Assembly (NCBI RefSeq): GCF_004016505.1
Contig: NZ_SACR01000002.1
Span: forward strand, 124,001 to 188,000
Reading direction: 5' to 3'
Length of the DNA: 64,000 bases
Source: Rubrivivax rivuli
GTDB taxonomy: Bacteria > Pseudomonadota > Gammaproteobacteria > Burkholderiales > Burkholderiaceae_C
Below the pieces are notes generated by a model that ran no database searches, was not told the DNA's origin, and was given only the letters and a program-made list of their open reading frames with translations. Position 1 is the first letter of the stretch, and each line of letters opens with the position of its first letter. The translations under genes were made by a program, and so were the position numbers. Shown piece by piece: positions 9,918 to 21,393 of this stretch.

Positions 9918-10144
9918 TCACTCCTGGGACTAGACAAGGGGCCTTGGAGGCCAGACGGAAGGATCCTTTACAGCGCCACTGCAGCGGAGGGCGACATCCC
10001 TTCAGAGGGCACGGAATGCACCGATACCTACAGGAGACAAACCTCTTGCTGGGAACAGCCCTCTGTCCATGCCCAACCTTATCGAAGCCGTCGGACTCTC
10101 CTTTACTGGCCGCCCCGTCACCCGCGCAACCGATGGTGTGCTCA

Positions 10145-10563
10145 AGCCCCTTGGTCGCGAGGTTCGCCACGGTACGCTTTACGTCGGCGAGACGACCTGC
10201 CTTGGCAAGCGACTCTTCGATGAGCGCGTCGTAGTTCGTCGTCCAGTAGGTCTGTATCGGCAATGAAGCCAGCAGCTCATGATTTACTGAGAGCTTTGCG
10301 CGCTTGTTGAACTCGATGATCAGCGCCTGATTGAGCTGGTGGCGGCCACGTCGCTCGTTCACATGGAACTGTGCGAGCGTGACCAGATCCGTTTCCTTTG
10401 CCACGTCGAGGCCAAGGTCACGTGCAATGCCCTTAAGCAGCGTCCGCCAGTCGACCATCCCGGTCGGAATCGATAGCCCTGCACCAGCGAATACGGCAGC
10501 CGTCTGATCGCGTAGTGCGGCGACATATGCGTCGACGAAAGAGTCAAGATCAGTTGTGCTCAT
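10145..10563 (-). pseudogene. SIR2-domain protein, N-terminal fragment
   Basis: From the ATG at 10561-10563 (AAGGGG nine bases upstream) about 140 residues resemble SIR2_2/SIR2-like NADases used in phage defence: VFAGAGLSIPTG is the NAD-binding GAGxS loop and TYWTTNYDALIEE the TxNxD loop. Similarity stops after about VANLATKG, just before the region that normally holds the catalytic His of MHGD. The frame continues to 9847 as unrelated, low-quality sequence and then abuts the jetD remnant in another frame. The break point near 10145 is approximate. Intact relatives run to several hundred residues with a C-terminal sensor domain, all missing here. It follows the cyclotransferase gene by 129 bp on the same strand and was probably the last gene of that operon. 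Confidence 0.75.
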
Positions 10564-10692
10564 GGGTGCTATGCCCCTTGTTTTGCGCGATCCCTTGTAG
10601 CCCGTACTGATGCTTCGATCTAGGATCAAGTCTGGCCCTGCGACGCGTTTCATCCCCCGATACCATGCCCGACGCCGTGAGGGCGAGCCGAC

Positions 10693-11205
10693 TTATCTGG
10701 CGTTGATCAGTAGCAGGTTCTTCCGCCGACGCTCTTCGTTGGCGTCGACCGTGAACGGCTGCGCCTCCAGCGCAGCGACATAGTGCGGTGGCAATGCATG
10801 CTCGTGGGCACCGGCGACGACGAGAGCCTTGTACCAGTCGTAGGGAAGGTATGCCACATCCGTGCGCGTCGCGACATAGGCCTGGGCTGTCAGCGTCGCG
10901 CCCCCCAGCATGACGCTGATCTTGCGATCTCCATAGCCGTTACCCAGGCCTTCGGACTTGTCCAGCGAGTCCTTCTGCGCGGATTCGATCGCGAAGACAA
11001 CGCCCCAGACGCAAGCGCCTGATGTTGCGTCCTCCACCACGTCGCACTTGCCCGAACCATCCACGCTGACTTTATGCCAGTGCAGCGAGAACCCGGGCAG
11101 GCAGGCCGTGCCCACGGGCCGCGCGGAGGAGACACGCTCGCGCAGCCGAGCCGTCAGCATGTTCGAGCCGTAGGCGAAGCTCAGAAACGTCACCGCTTCA
11201 TCCAT
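10693..11205 (-). CDS. Gamma-glutamylcyclotransferase-like (GGCT/AIG2 fold) protein
   Basis: A 170-residue protein with the glycine loop FAYGSNML near the N-terminus and LDKSEGLGNGY, which matches the human GGCT segment LDEQEG containing the catalytic Glu (here about residue 85). The C-terminus (LPPHYVAALEAQPF) also fits the family. Such enzymes release 5-oxoproline from gamma-glutamyl amines; in bacterial gene clusters their substrate is generally unknown. I prefer the ATG at 11203-11205 over 11209-11211 because GAGG lies six bases upstream. The start overlaps the stop of the zinc-ribbon gene by eight bases, so the two are translationally coupled. A SIR2 fragment follows. Confidence 0.75.
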   Translation of the reverse strand: MDEAVTFLSFAYGSNMLTARLRERVSSARPVGTACLPGFSLHWHKVSVDGSGKCDVVEDATSGACVWGVVFAIESAQKDSLDKSEGLGNGYGDRKISVMLGGATLTAQAYVATRTDVAYLPYDWYKALVVAGAHEHALPPHYVAALEAQPFTVDANEERRRKNLLLINAR

Positions 11206-12262
11206 GCCCATCCTCTACCGCCCCGCTCGGCGGAGTTGATCCGAATCGCGCCGCGTGCGATGCCGACACGGCCGCCATCACATCGTCAAGCAGCGTCTGG
11301 ACCTCGGACGCCGTGATGCGAACCTCGCGGCCATGCCGGTCATGGCTCTGTGAGCGCTCCAAGTACTTGCGGTCCACGACGCCGAGGTTGTGTGTGATCG
11401 GATGGCGCTTCTCGAACGCTTCGCCGAGGCGATCCCATTCGACACCAGGAGGAAGATCGATGCCGAGCACATCGGGGAGCAGTTCCTTCGTCCTCGCGAT
11501 GTTCTGGTAGCCGTTACCCAGCTTGCGAAGCCGCGCCTCGACCTCTTCCTCGGAAGCACCCGTCGAAGCCAGCCGGCGTCGGCTCAAGGCCTTCATCGCC
11601 GCTTCGAACAGCGAGACGGCATCCTCCAAGCAGTTCTCAAGGTCTTTTGCAGCAACGCGGGGCCCAAGTGTTTCTCGTCTGCGCTCCATGTCGCCCACCA
11701 TGCTTCGCGTTACCGCGAGTTCGGCCTGCACATGGGTCAGGAAGATGTCCTCTCCACAGTCAGAACACCAGGTGGCGAGTCCAAACACCGTGTGGTCGAG
11801 CGCGCAGTGCGGGCAAACCACATCGCGCCTCACCTCATCCTCGTAGGGGCGGCGGACGCTGGGCAAAGCACCTGGCTTGTAAGTCATCGTCATCGACAGC
11901 ATCCCGCCGCCGAACGTGCGCTTGCCGCTTCGCCCGATGCCAAGCGCATCCTTGACGATGCCATCGAGTCCCTTGTGGGCCTCTCGCACAGCTAGGTCCT
12001 TGGCATAGCGGACCTGTTCGCGCGTTGCGAAGTCATTGGGCGCGGAATCATGGCGGCAGTAGGGACAGTACGCGACAGCCATACCCGCGAGCCCTGTCCC
12101 CGGACGCACCTTGAAGTAGGCCGGCGAGCAGCCCGACCTCGGACATTCCCGCGCTATCCGGCCGTCCTGGTCGGGGGGCAGCGAAATGTTCATCCGGTAC
12201 TGGTGATTGCCGAGATCCTGGATGCCCAGCGGCCCACCCGGTCGAAAGAGTTTGCGCGTCAT
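11198..12262 (-). CDS. Zinc-ribbon protein with HEPN-like C-terminus
   Basis: A 354-residue protein (ATG at 12262; a GTG at 12274 is an alternative). Two cysteine clusters are visible: CPRSGC with YCPYC in the first 75 residues, and CPHC with CSDCGEDIF around 150-180, each able to hold zinc. The middle is charged and helical. The C-terminal third contains RHPITHNLGVVDRKYLE, an R-x4-H arrangement like that of HEPN ribonucleases, followed by a helix. HEPN RNases are common toxins in phage defence. Fold and nuclease activity are inference from the motif; zinc binding is likely. It lies 16 bp after the DUF2188 gene and overlaps the cyclotransferase gene, so the three form one operon. Confidence 0.6.
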   Translation of the reverse strand: MTRKLFRPGGPLGIQDLGNHQYRMNISLPPDQDGRIARECPRSGCSPAYFKVRPGTGLAGMAVAYCPYCRHDSAPNDFATREQVRYAKDLAVREAHKGLDGIVKDALGIGRSGKRTFGGGMLSMTMTYKPGALPSVRRPYEDEVRRDVVCPHCALDHTVFGLATWCSDCGEDIFLTHVQAELAVTRSMVGDMERRRETLGPRVAAKDLENCLEDAVSLFEAAMKALSRRRLASTGASEEEVEARLRKLGNGYQNIARTKELLPDVLGIDLPPGVEWDRLGEAFEKRHPITHNLGVVDRKYLERSQSHDRHGREVRITASEVQTLLDDVMAAVSASHAARFGSTPPSGAVEDGHG

Positions 12263-12278
12263 TGCGCCGCGCACGCTA

Positions 12279-12521
12279 TCAGCCGGGCGAGCGTTTGGGA
12301 TCAGCAGAGCCTGGATAGGTACGCTCTTCCTGAATCGTGCCGTCTAGCTTGCGGATCTGAACCGATCCTCCGCCAGTACCCACGGTCTTCTCCAGCACGC
12401 CGCCCTTGATGGCCTCAGTCTTGGTGTCGAACGATCGAACGACGTGCTTGGCGCCATTACGCAATTGCCAGGCGTCCCGCGCCTTGTCGTAGCCGAGCGT
12501 GAATTTGGGTAGCTTCGCCAT
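12279..12521 (-). CDS. DUF2188-like small protein
   Basis: An 80-residue protein from the ATG at 12519-12521, with AAGGA upstream in good position. The pattern (a beta-strand opening KFTLGYDKARDAWQLRNG, then KTEAIKGG and GGSVQIRKLDGTIQEERTY) is that of DUF2188, a small domain predicted to bind nucleic acid or act in restriction and defence settings; the role is unproven. It is first in the operon with the zinc-ribbon/HEPN-like and cyclotransferase genes. The longer ORF reaching 12581 lacks a better start. Confidence 0.65.
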   Translation of the reverse strand: MAKLPKFTLGYDKARDAWQLRNGAKHVVRSFDTKTEAIKGGVLEKTVGTGGGSVQIRKLDGTIQEERTYPGSADPKRSPG

Positions 12522-13347
12522 CGCAATTCCTTGTTGACGTTCGGGAGCACAGCACACGCGCCTTGCCGAGGCGTCGGACACGAATTCAAGGCGACACTGT
12601 TATTGTATCCAGTGCAAGATGCGGCGTGTCAAGCGACCCGCGCAGGAACGCGGGGTCCGCGGTGCACAACCTAGTACTGCTGCCAAACGCGCAGCCCGCG
12701 GTCGCCAAACCCAACGACCGCTTGGTGGCAGTAAGCCTGAGTTCGCACGCCGGCGGCCAACGACAGCAACCGCTGCAACTCCGCCGCTGGTCGTCGCAAG
12801 CCGATGTTCAGCACTGCGCCGACACTTCGAGATCACCTGAGGGCAAACCTGCCGTCGAACCTACTCCAGGCCTTCTCGAGGCAAGGCCTTGAGCTGGCGG
12901 CATGTGGTCATATCGCCTTTGTCGTTCTCTTGCGTGCCTACCGCCGAGGCGGACGTAGGCTTTGCAGTGCAGGCGGCGAGGAAGCTGGCTAGCGGCCGTG
13001 TGCTTGTTGCTTTAAGTAGCGCCTGAGGCGGAACCGCGCCTCGACGCACGACTCCTAGACATTCAGGGTGACCGAGCAGCGAGGGACCTGCAATTCTCGG
13101 GGGTCGTTCTCGAGGTGAGGTTGGGGAACCACTAGGCCGCAATCGTTGGATTTGCTGTGCTCGCTTCTTCCCAGCATTCGCCTTTGCGATCAAGAGGTTA
13201 GCGCGCCCTCTACACGACTCTTTTGTTGGCACGATTGGTTCCGAGAAGCCAAATCCTGCAGACCAAGGAACCTGACACTTTTGGCGAGCCATGGCGGTAA
13301 GCAGTGTTGGTTGCGGGGTTTTCCCTCGTAGGCGGGCGAGGTCGACA
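12522..13347. other. Non-coding right part of the element
   Basis: About 825 bases without a supportable gene. It should contain the promoter of the DUF2188 operon, a long imperfect hairpin at 12675-12733, and two inner end motifs at 13210-13285. ORFs here (for example 12861-13292 minus) have no start signals and no family resemblance. The N-terminal ComEC frame reads through the right end and stops at 13210. Confidence 0.5.
12675..12733. repeat. Imperfect inverted repeat (hairpin)
   Basis: Outer arms 12675-12686 and 12722-12733 pair at 10 of 12 positions; inner arms GCGGTCG (12698-12704) and CGACCGC (12715-12721) pair perfectly around a ten-base loop, leaving an 11-base bulge on the left side only. 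It lacks the conserved ends of integron attC sites. Its role is unknown. Confidence 0.55.
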
Positions 13348-13365
13348 AGGTTCCAACTCTTTTGG
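13210..13365 (-). repeat. Three repeated motifs at the right end (putative transposase-binding sites)
   Basis: Read on the minus strand, CAAAAGAGTTGGAACC starts at 13364, CAAAAGTGTCAGGTTC at 13283 and CAAAAGAGTCGTG at 13225. They mirror the three motifs at the left end and point inward in the same way. Confidence 0.6.
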
Positions 13366-13374
13366 GCGCCTCCA
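13348..13374 (-). repeat. Right terminal inverted repeat of the element
   Basis: Counterpart of 6298-6324, 21 of 27 bases matching, ending in CCTCCA directly before GATG (13375-13378) and the resumed comEC frame. Confidence 0.8.
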
Positions 13375-14181
13375 GATGGCGGCCTGGTCGCCGATCAACA
13401 AAGCCGCCAGCACATCGGCCGCTGCGCCCTCGCCCACCTGGCGCTGCAGCGCGTCGCGCAGCGCCTGGCGCGCACGCTGCACGGGGGCGCCGGCGGCCTC
13501 CGCCAGCTTCTCGGGCGGGCTCTCGGGCCGCGCTCGAACATAGCCGCTGGCGCCCAGGCCGCGCTCGAACATCCACAGCTCCAGGTCGAAGCCGTGCGGG
13601 TTCACCGCGCCGTGCGGTTGGCGCAGCCGCAGCGTGAGGCGCCAGCGCTGGCCGGCGCGCAGCGGTTCTTCGGGGCCGGCGAGCAGGCTGTCTTCGTCGA
13701 AGCCGCGGTACCAGCCCAGCGACAGGCGCTCGGGCACACGCACCGGCGCGCCGCGCAGCGTGGCAGCTTCGGGCTCGAAGACGAAGCGCGTGCCCTGCAG
13801 GCCGTGGCGCGGCAGGTCGGCGATGAGGCCGGTGACCTGCAGGTCCACGCCTTCCAGCGCGGCCGGCAGGCGGTCTTGCAGCTTCAGCTGCGCGCGCGCT
13901 GCGGTGCTGGCGTAGCCCAGCGTGGCCGCAGACAGCAACAGCAGCGCCAGCAGCGCCCACGGCCCACCGGCGCGAGGCGGCCGCATGCTTTGCCAGCGCC
14001 AGCCCCACAGCACCGCAACGCCCACCACCGCGGCCACAACGAATGTCCCGGCCAGGGCCGCGAACCCAGGCAAGGCCGCCTGCTGCAACTGCAGCAGCAC
14101 CCCGCCGAGCAGCCCCCAGGCCAGCGCCGCGGCCGGTGCCGCCCAGCCCAGCGGGGCGATGGCGGCAGGCCGGGTTTGCAT
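13375..14181 (-). pseudogene. comEC: comEC, 5' part (N-terminal membrane and OB-fold region)
   Basis: Encodes residues 1-269 of ComEC from the ATG at 14179-14181: three to four hydrophobic segments in the first 90 residues, then the soluble DUF4131/OB-like domain, ending at AALLIGDQAAI, the point where the competence domain should continue. After 13375 the frame enters the element and reads 54 foreign residues before a stop at 13210, so the product would be a 323-residue truncated protein without the channel core or nuclease domain. The rest of the gene is at 4566-6297. The gene diverges from ridA. Confidence 0.92.
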
Positions 14182-14309
14182 GCGGGCCAGTGTAGGATTC
14201 CGCGGCCCCGCACAGGCCCCCCAGAGGGGCTCCCTCTCGCGTTGGCACCCTCACCCGCAGCACCGCGCGGCGGCACGCAGCACACCCCTTTTTCCCGCCG
14301 GAGACCCGC

Positions 14310-14774
14310 ATGAGCACCCCCATCGCCGAACGCCTGCAAGCCCTGGGCATCACGCTGCCGCCCGTGGCCGTGCCCGCCGCGGCCTACGTGCCTTTCGTGC
14401 GCACCGGCTCGCTGGTCTTCCTGTCGGGCCACATCGCCAAGCGCGACGGCAAGCCCTGGGTCGGCCAGCTCGGCACCGACATGGACACCGAGACCGCCAA
14501 GGCCGCCGCGCGCGCCGTGGCCATCGACCTGCTGGGCACGCTGCAGGCCGCAGTGGGCGATCTCTCGAAGGTCAAGCGCATCGTCAAGCTGCTGAGCCTG
14601 GTGAACAGCGCGCCCACCTACACCGAGCACCACCTCGTCACCAACGGCGCCAGCGAGCTGATCGGCCAGGTCTGCGGCGCCGAGATCGGCGCGCACGCGC
14701 GCAGCGCCTTCGGCGTGGCACAGCTGCCCATGGGCGCCTGCGTGGAGATCGAGCTCATCGCCGAGATCGAGTGA
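14310..14774 (+). CDS. RidA family protein
   Basis: A 154-residue protein of the RidA/YjgF/YER057c family in its long form. It has the trimer-forming fold signature GSLVFLSGHIAKRDGKPWVGQLG near the N-terminus and the C-terminal GVAQLPMGACVEIELIAEIE. Family members hydrolyse reactive enamine/imine intermediates formed by PLP enzymes; the Arg typical of archetypal RidA active sites is not in its usual context here, so it may be another subfamily. GGAG lies eight bases before the ATG. It is followed eight bases after its stop by dsbB. Confidence 0.87.
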   Translation: MSTPIAERLQALGITLPPVAVPAAAYVPFVRTGSLVFLSGHIAKRDGKPWVGQLGTDMDTETAKAAARAVAIDLLGTLQAAVGDLSKVKRIVKLLSLVNSAPTYTEHHLVTNGASELIGQVCGAEIGAHARSAFGVAQLPMGACVEIELIAEIE

Positions 14775-14782
14775 GGCTGGCG

Positions 14783-15292
14783 ATGCGCGGTTCGGGCGTG
14801 GGTTCGCATTCGCGCGGCGGCATTTCGGCGCGCGTGTGGTGCGCGCTGGCGGTGCTGCTGTCGCTGGGCGCCGTGGGCGCCGCGCTCTTCACGCAGTATG
14901 CGTGGGACATGCAACCCTGCGCCTGGTGCGTGCTGCAGCGCGTGGTCTTCGTCGCCATCGCGCTGGTGGCACTGCCGGGCGTCTTCGTGCGCAACCCGTG
15001 GATGCGCTGGCTGGGCGGTGGTGCGATGGCCTTGCTGGCCATCGCCGGTGCCACCGCCGCGCTGTGGCAGCACTTCGTGGCGGCGCAGAGCGCCTCTTGC
15101 GCCATGACCTTGGCCGACCGCTGGATGCGCGCTTCAGGCCTGGACGAACTGGCGCCGCAGCTCTTTGCCGCCTACGCCAGCTGCGCCGATGCGAAGGTGA
15201 ACCTCCTCGGCGTGCCTTACGAGTTCTACAGCCTGGCGCTGTTTGCGCTGCTGGCCTTCGTGGCGCTGCGCGTGATGCGCGCGCGCCGCTGA
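14783..15292 (+). CDS. dsbB: Disulfide bond formation protein B
   Basis: A 169-residue inner-membrane protein that reoxidises DsbA and passes electrons to quinone. Four transmembrane helices are visible. The first periplasmic loop has the CxxC pair in QPCAWCVLQR (just after helix 1), and the second loop carries the other two cysteines, SASCAMTLADRW and YASCADAK. The length is typical. The start at 14783 follows ridA's stop closely, with GTGAGG as the likely ribosome binding site, so the two are cotranscribed. Confidence 0.93.
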   Translation: MRGSGVGSHSRGGISARVWCALAVLLSLGAVGAALFTQYAWDMQPCAWCVLQRVVFVAIALVALPGVFVRNPWMRWLGGGAMALLAIAGATAALWQHFVAAQSASCAMTLADRWMRASGLDELAPQLFAAYASCADAKVNLLGVPYEFYSLALFALLAFVALRVMRARR

Positions 15293-15330
15293 CACGGCTA
15301 GCCCGGGCGGGCCAGCCTCCCCTGAAGCGG

Positions 15331-15352
15331 CCGGGCCCACCGCGGGGCCCGG
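15331..15352. terminator. GC-rich hairpin between convergent dsbB and parC
   Basis: CCGGGCCC (15331-15338) and GGGCCCGG (15345-15352) form a perfect eight-base stem with a six-base loop. No T-tract follows on either side, so it may act as a bidirectional block rather than a classical terminator. Confidence 0.5.
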
Positions 15353-15365
15353 GCCGGCAGCGGCC

Positions 15366-17675
<2,310 letters not shown>

Positions 17676-17758
17676 CGGCAGGCGCCGCTGGGGCGCGTCT
17701 CACTCGGGCGAAACGCGCATTTTCGCCTGCGCGCCGCGGCCCTGCCGGGCCCGCCCTG

Positions 17759-19771
<2,013 letters not shown>

Positions 19772-19906
19772 GGTGGGGCGCGCCGGGCGGGCCGGCGTAA
19801 TGAGACCAAGTTGCAGGATAGGCGCCAGGGGGCTGCGTGGCATGCCGGCTGCGACCAACTGCAAAGCATTGCGATGAATCCGGCTCCACAGGGGCCGAGC
19901 GTGCGA

Positions 19907-20452
19907 TCAGCCGCCTTCCAGCCCGAGCGCCACGCGCGCCTGGTACTCGCGGTCCAGCAGGCTCATCACCACCAGCGTGTCGTAGCCATCGGCCGGCTGC
20001 CCCGGGCCGGGCTGCAGGCGCACGCTTTCGCGCAGGCGGCCTTCTTCGACAAAGCCTTCGCTCGCATAGAGCGCCAGCGCGCGCGTGTTGAGGCTCTTCA
20101 CATCGAGCCAGAAGCGGTGCGCGCCCAGGTCGCGGAAGGCCAGGCGCTTGAGCACGCGCACGCACTGCCGGCCCAGGCCGCGGCCCTTGGGCTGCAGCAC
20201 CAGGCGCTTGAGTTCCACGCTCTTGTGCGGGTTGCGGCAGCCTTGCAGGATGACGAAGCCGTCGCGGCCCCCAGCTTCACCCGCCACCCCCGCACTGGCG
20301 TCGATGATGAAGTGACGGAAATCCGGAAAACGCACCGCGCTCTCGTGTTGCGTGCGTTCCCAGGGGGTGATGAAGGGCAGGTTGGCGGGATCGCTCTCGA
20401 CGCTGGCCACGTAGTCGAGGTCGGACAGCATGGTCGGCCGCAAGCTCAGCAT
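19907..20452 (-). CDS. GNAT family N-acetyltransferase
   Basis: A 181-residue acetyltransferase of the RimJ/RimL-like GNAT group: SLRPTMLSDLDYVASVE at the start, the acetyl-CoA pyrophosphate loop in LQPKGRGLGRQCVRVLKRLAF, and the C-terminal RFWLDVKSLNTRALALYASEGFVEEG. The substrate is unknown. Its ATG overlaps the stop of the SDR gene by seven bases (ATGCTGA), so translation is coupled. Confidence 0.9.
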   Translation of the reverse strand: MLSLRPTMLSDLDYVASVESDPANLPFITPWERTQHESAVRFPDFRHFIIDASAGVAGEAGGRDGFVILQGCRNPHKSVELKRLVLQPKGRGLGRQCVRVLKRLAFRDLGAHRFWLDVKSLNTRALALYASEGFVEEGRLRESVRLQPGPGQPADGYDTLVVMSLLDREYQARVALGLEGG

Positions 20453-21393
20453 GGCCGCCCCGCCTTGGCATCTGCGCCTGCCGCGGCGCGCTGTGCGAGC
20501 GCGGCGTCCAGGCGCGCCACCAGTTCATCCCGACCCATCTGCATCGCCTCGCCTTCGTTGGCATCGAGCAGGCGCTCGATGAGTTGGTGGACCACCCGGT
20601 CGCCTTCCCAGCGGCTGCCGACCAGATAGCGGGCCCGCGGCGCGCCGTCGAACAGCGCGTGCAACACCGCTGCGGCCACCGCTGCGGGCGGCGACTGGCG
20701 GCGGTTGCTGGCGGATTCGGGCTGCGAGGGGCCGAAGGGCGCGGGCGCACCGCCATCGCCGTCGAGCTGCGCCAGCAGAGCGGCCGCGGCCTCCGCAAAC
20801 GGCGGCCCGGCGCGCTGCAGCCGCGCGCGCAGGCCGGCCGCGCCCCGCTGGCCGATACCTGTGGCCACGGCGCCCGGTTGCACGATGCTGACCGACACAC
20901 CGTGTGGCGCCAGCTCCAGGCGCTGGCACTGCGCCAAGGCTTCCAGTGCGTGTTTGCTCGCGGTGTAGGGGCCGTAGAGCGGGCTCGTGATGCTGCCGCC
21001 CATCGAACCGATGTGCACGATGCGGCCCTGCCCGGCCCCTGCGGCCAGCAGCGCCGGCAGCAAGGCGCGGCTCAGGCGCTGCGGGCCCAGCAGGTTGGTG
21101 TCGAGGATGTCCTGGAACTCGTCGTCGCTGAAGGTGTGCAGCCAGCCCAGGCCGCCGACACCGGCGTTGTTCACCAGCCCGTGCAGCACCGGCAGGCGCT
21201 CGGCCAGGGCCTGCACCTGTGCCGGCTGGCGCACGTCCAGCGCCACGGGCTCGATGCCAGCGATGGCTCCCAGGGCCGCCAGGTCAGCCGGTTGGCGGGC
21301 GCAGGCCCAGACGCGGTGGCCTTGGCCGGCCAGGGTCTCGGCCACACAGCGGCCGATGCCAGCCCCGGCGCCGGTGACGACGACGTGTTTCAG
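20446..21393 (-). CDS. Short-chain dehydrogenase/reductase, likely CTG start
   Basis: A 315-residue classical SDR: TGAGAGIG (cofactor loop), NNAG, Ser in HIGSMGG and YTASK (catalytic Tyr and Lys), followed by PGAVATG. The substrate is unknown. No ATG, GTG or TTG lies in frame before the Rossmann glycine motif. The only plausible initiator is CTG at 21391-21393, which overlaps the parE stop as CTGA; translation would then depend on ribosomes finishing parE. A later GTG (in RCVAETL) would remove the cofactor loop. It is followed directly by the GNAT gene. Confidence 0.88.
   Translation of the reverse strand: MKHVVVTGAGAGIGRCVAETLAGQGHRVWACARQPADLAALGAIAGIEPVALDVRQPAQVQALAERLPVLHGLVNNAGVGGLGWLHTFSDDEFQDILDTNLLGPQRLSRALLPALLAAGAGQGRIVHIGSMGGSITSPLYGPYTASKHALEALAQCQRLELAPHGVSVSIVQPGAVATGIGQRGAAGLRARLQRAGPPFAEAAAALLAQLDGDGGAPAPFGPSQPESASNRRQSPPAAVAAAVLHALFDGAPRARYLVGSRWEGDRVVHQLIERLLDANEGEAMQMGRDELVARLDAALAQRAAAGADAKAGRPC

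Larger units (their letters stand above)
6298..13374. mobile_element. 7.1-kb transposon-like element inserted in comEC, no transposase found
   Basis: The borders are defined by three independent signs: the abrupt ends of the two comEC halves, imperfect terminal inverted repeats (21 of 27 bases match) that begin TGGAGG, and a GATG direct repeat outside them. Copies of a [15 protein letters not shown] motif recur three times at each end in mirrored orientation, an arrangement known from the transposase-binding ends of Tn7/Mu-type elements. Base composition is clearly lower in GC than the surrounding chromosome, especially 6300-8700. The cargo is two orphan ORFs, a truncated jetD, a SIR2 fragment and a three-gene operon. 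No DDE, serine or tyrosine recombinase is recognisable, so the element is either non-autonomous and moved in trans or has lost its transposase. The family assignment is inference. Confidence 0.88.

Noticed and set aside
12675..12733. Integron attC site
   Set aside because: The hairpin lacks the conserved RYYYAAC and GTTRRRY ends, and there is no integrase or cassette structure.
12861..13292. 143-residue ORF on the minus strand near the right end of the element
   Set aside because: No ribosome binding site, no family resemblance, and it spans the repeated end motifs.
6298..13374. Five-base target duplication typical of Tn7, Mu or Tn402
   Set aside because: Only four flanking bases (GATG) agree; CGATG on the left does not match GATGG on the right.
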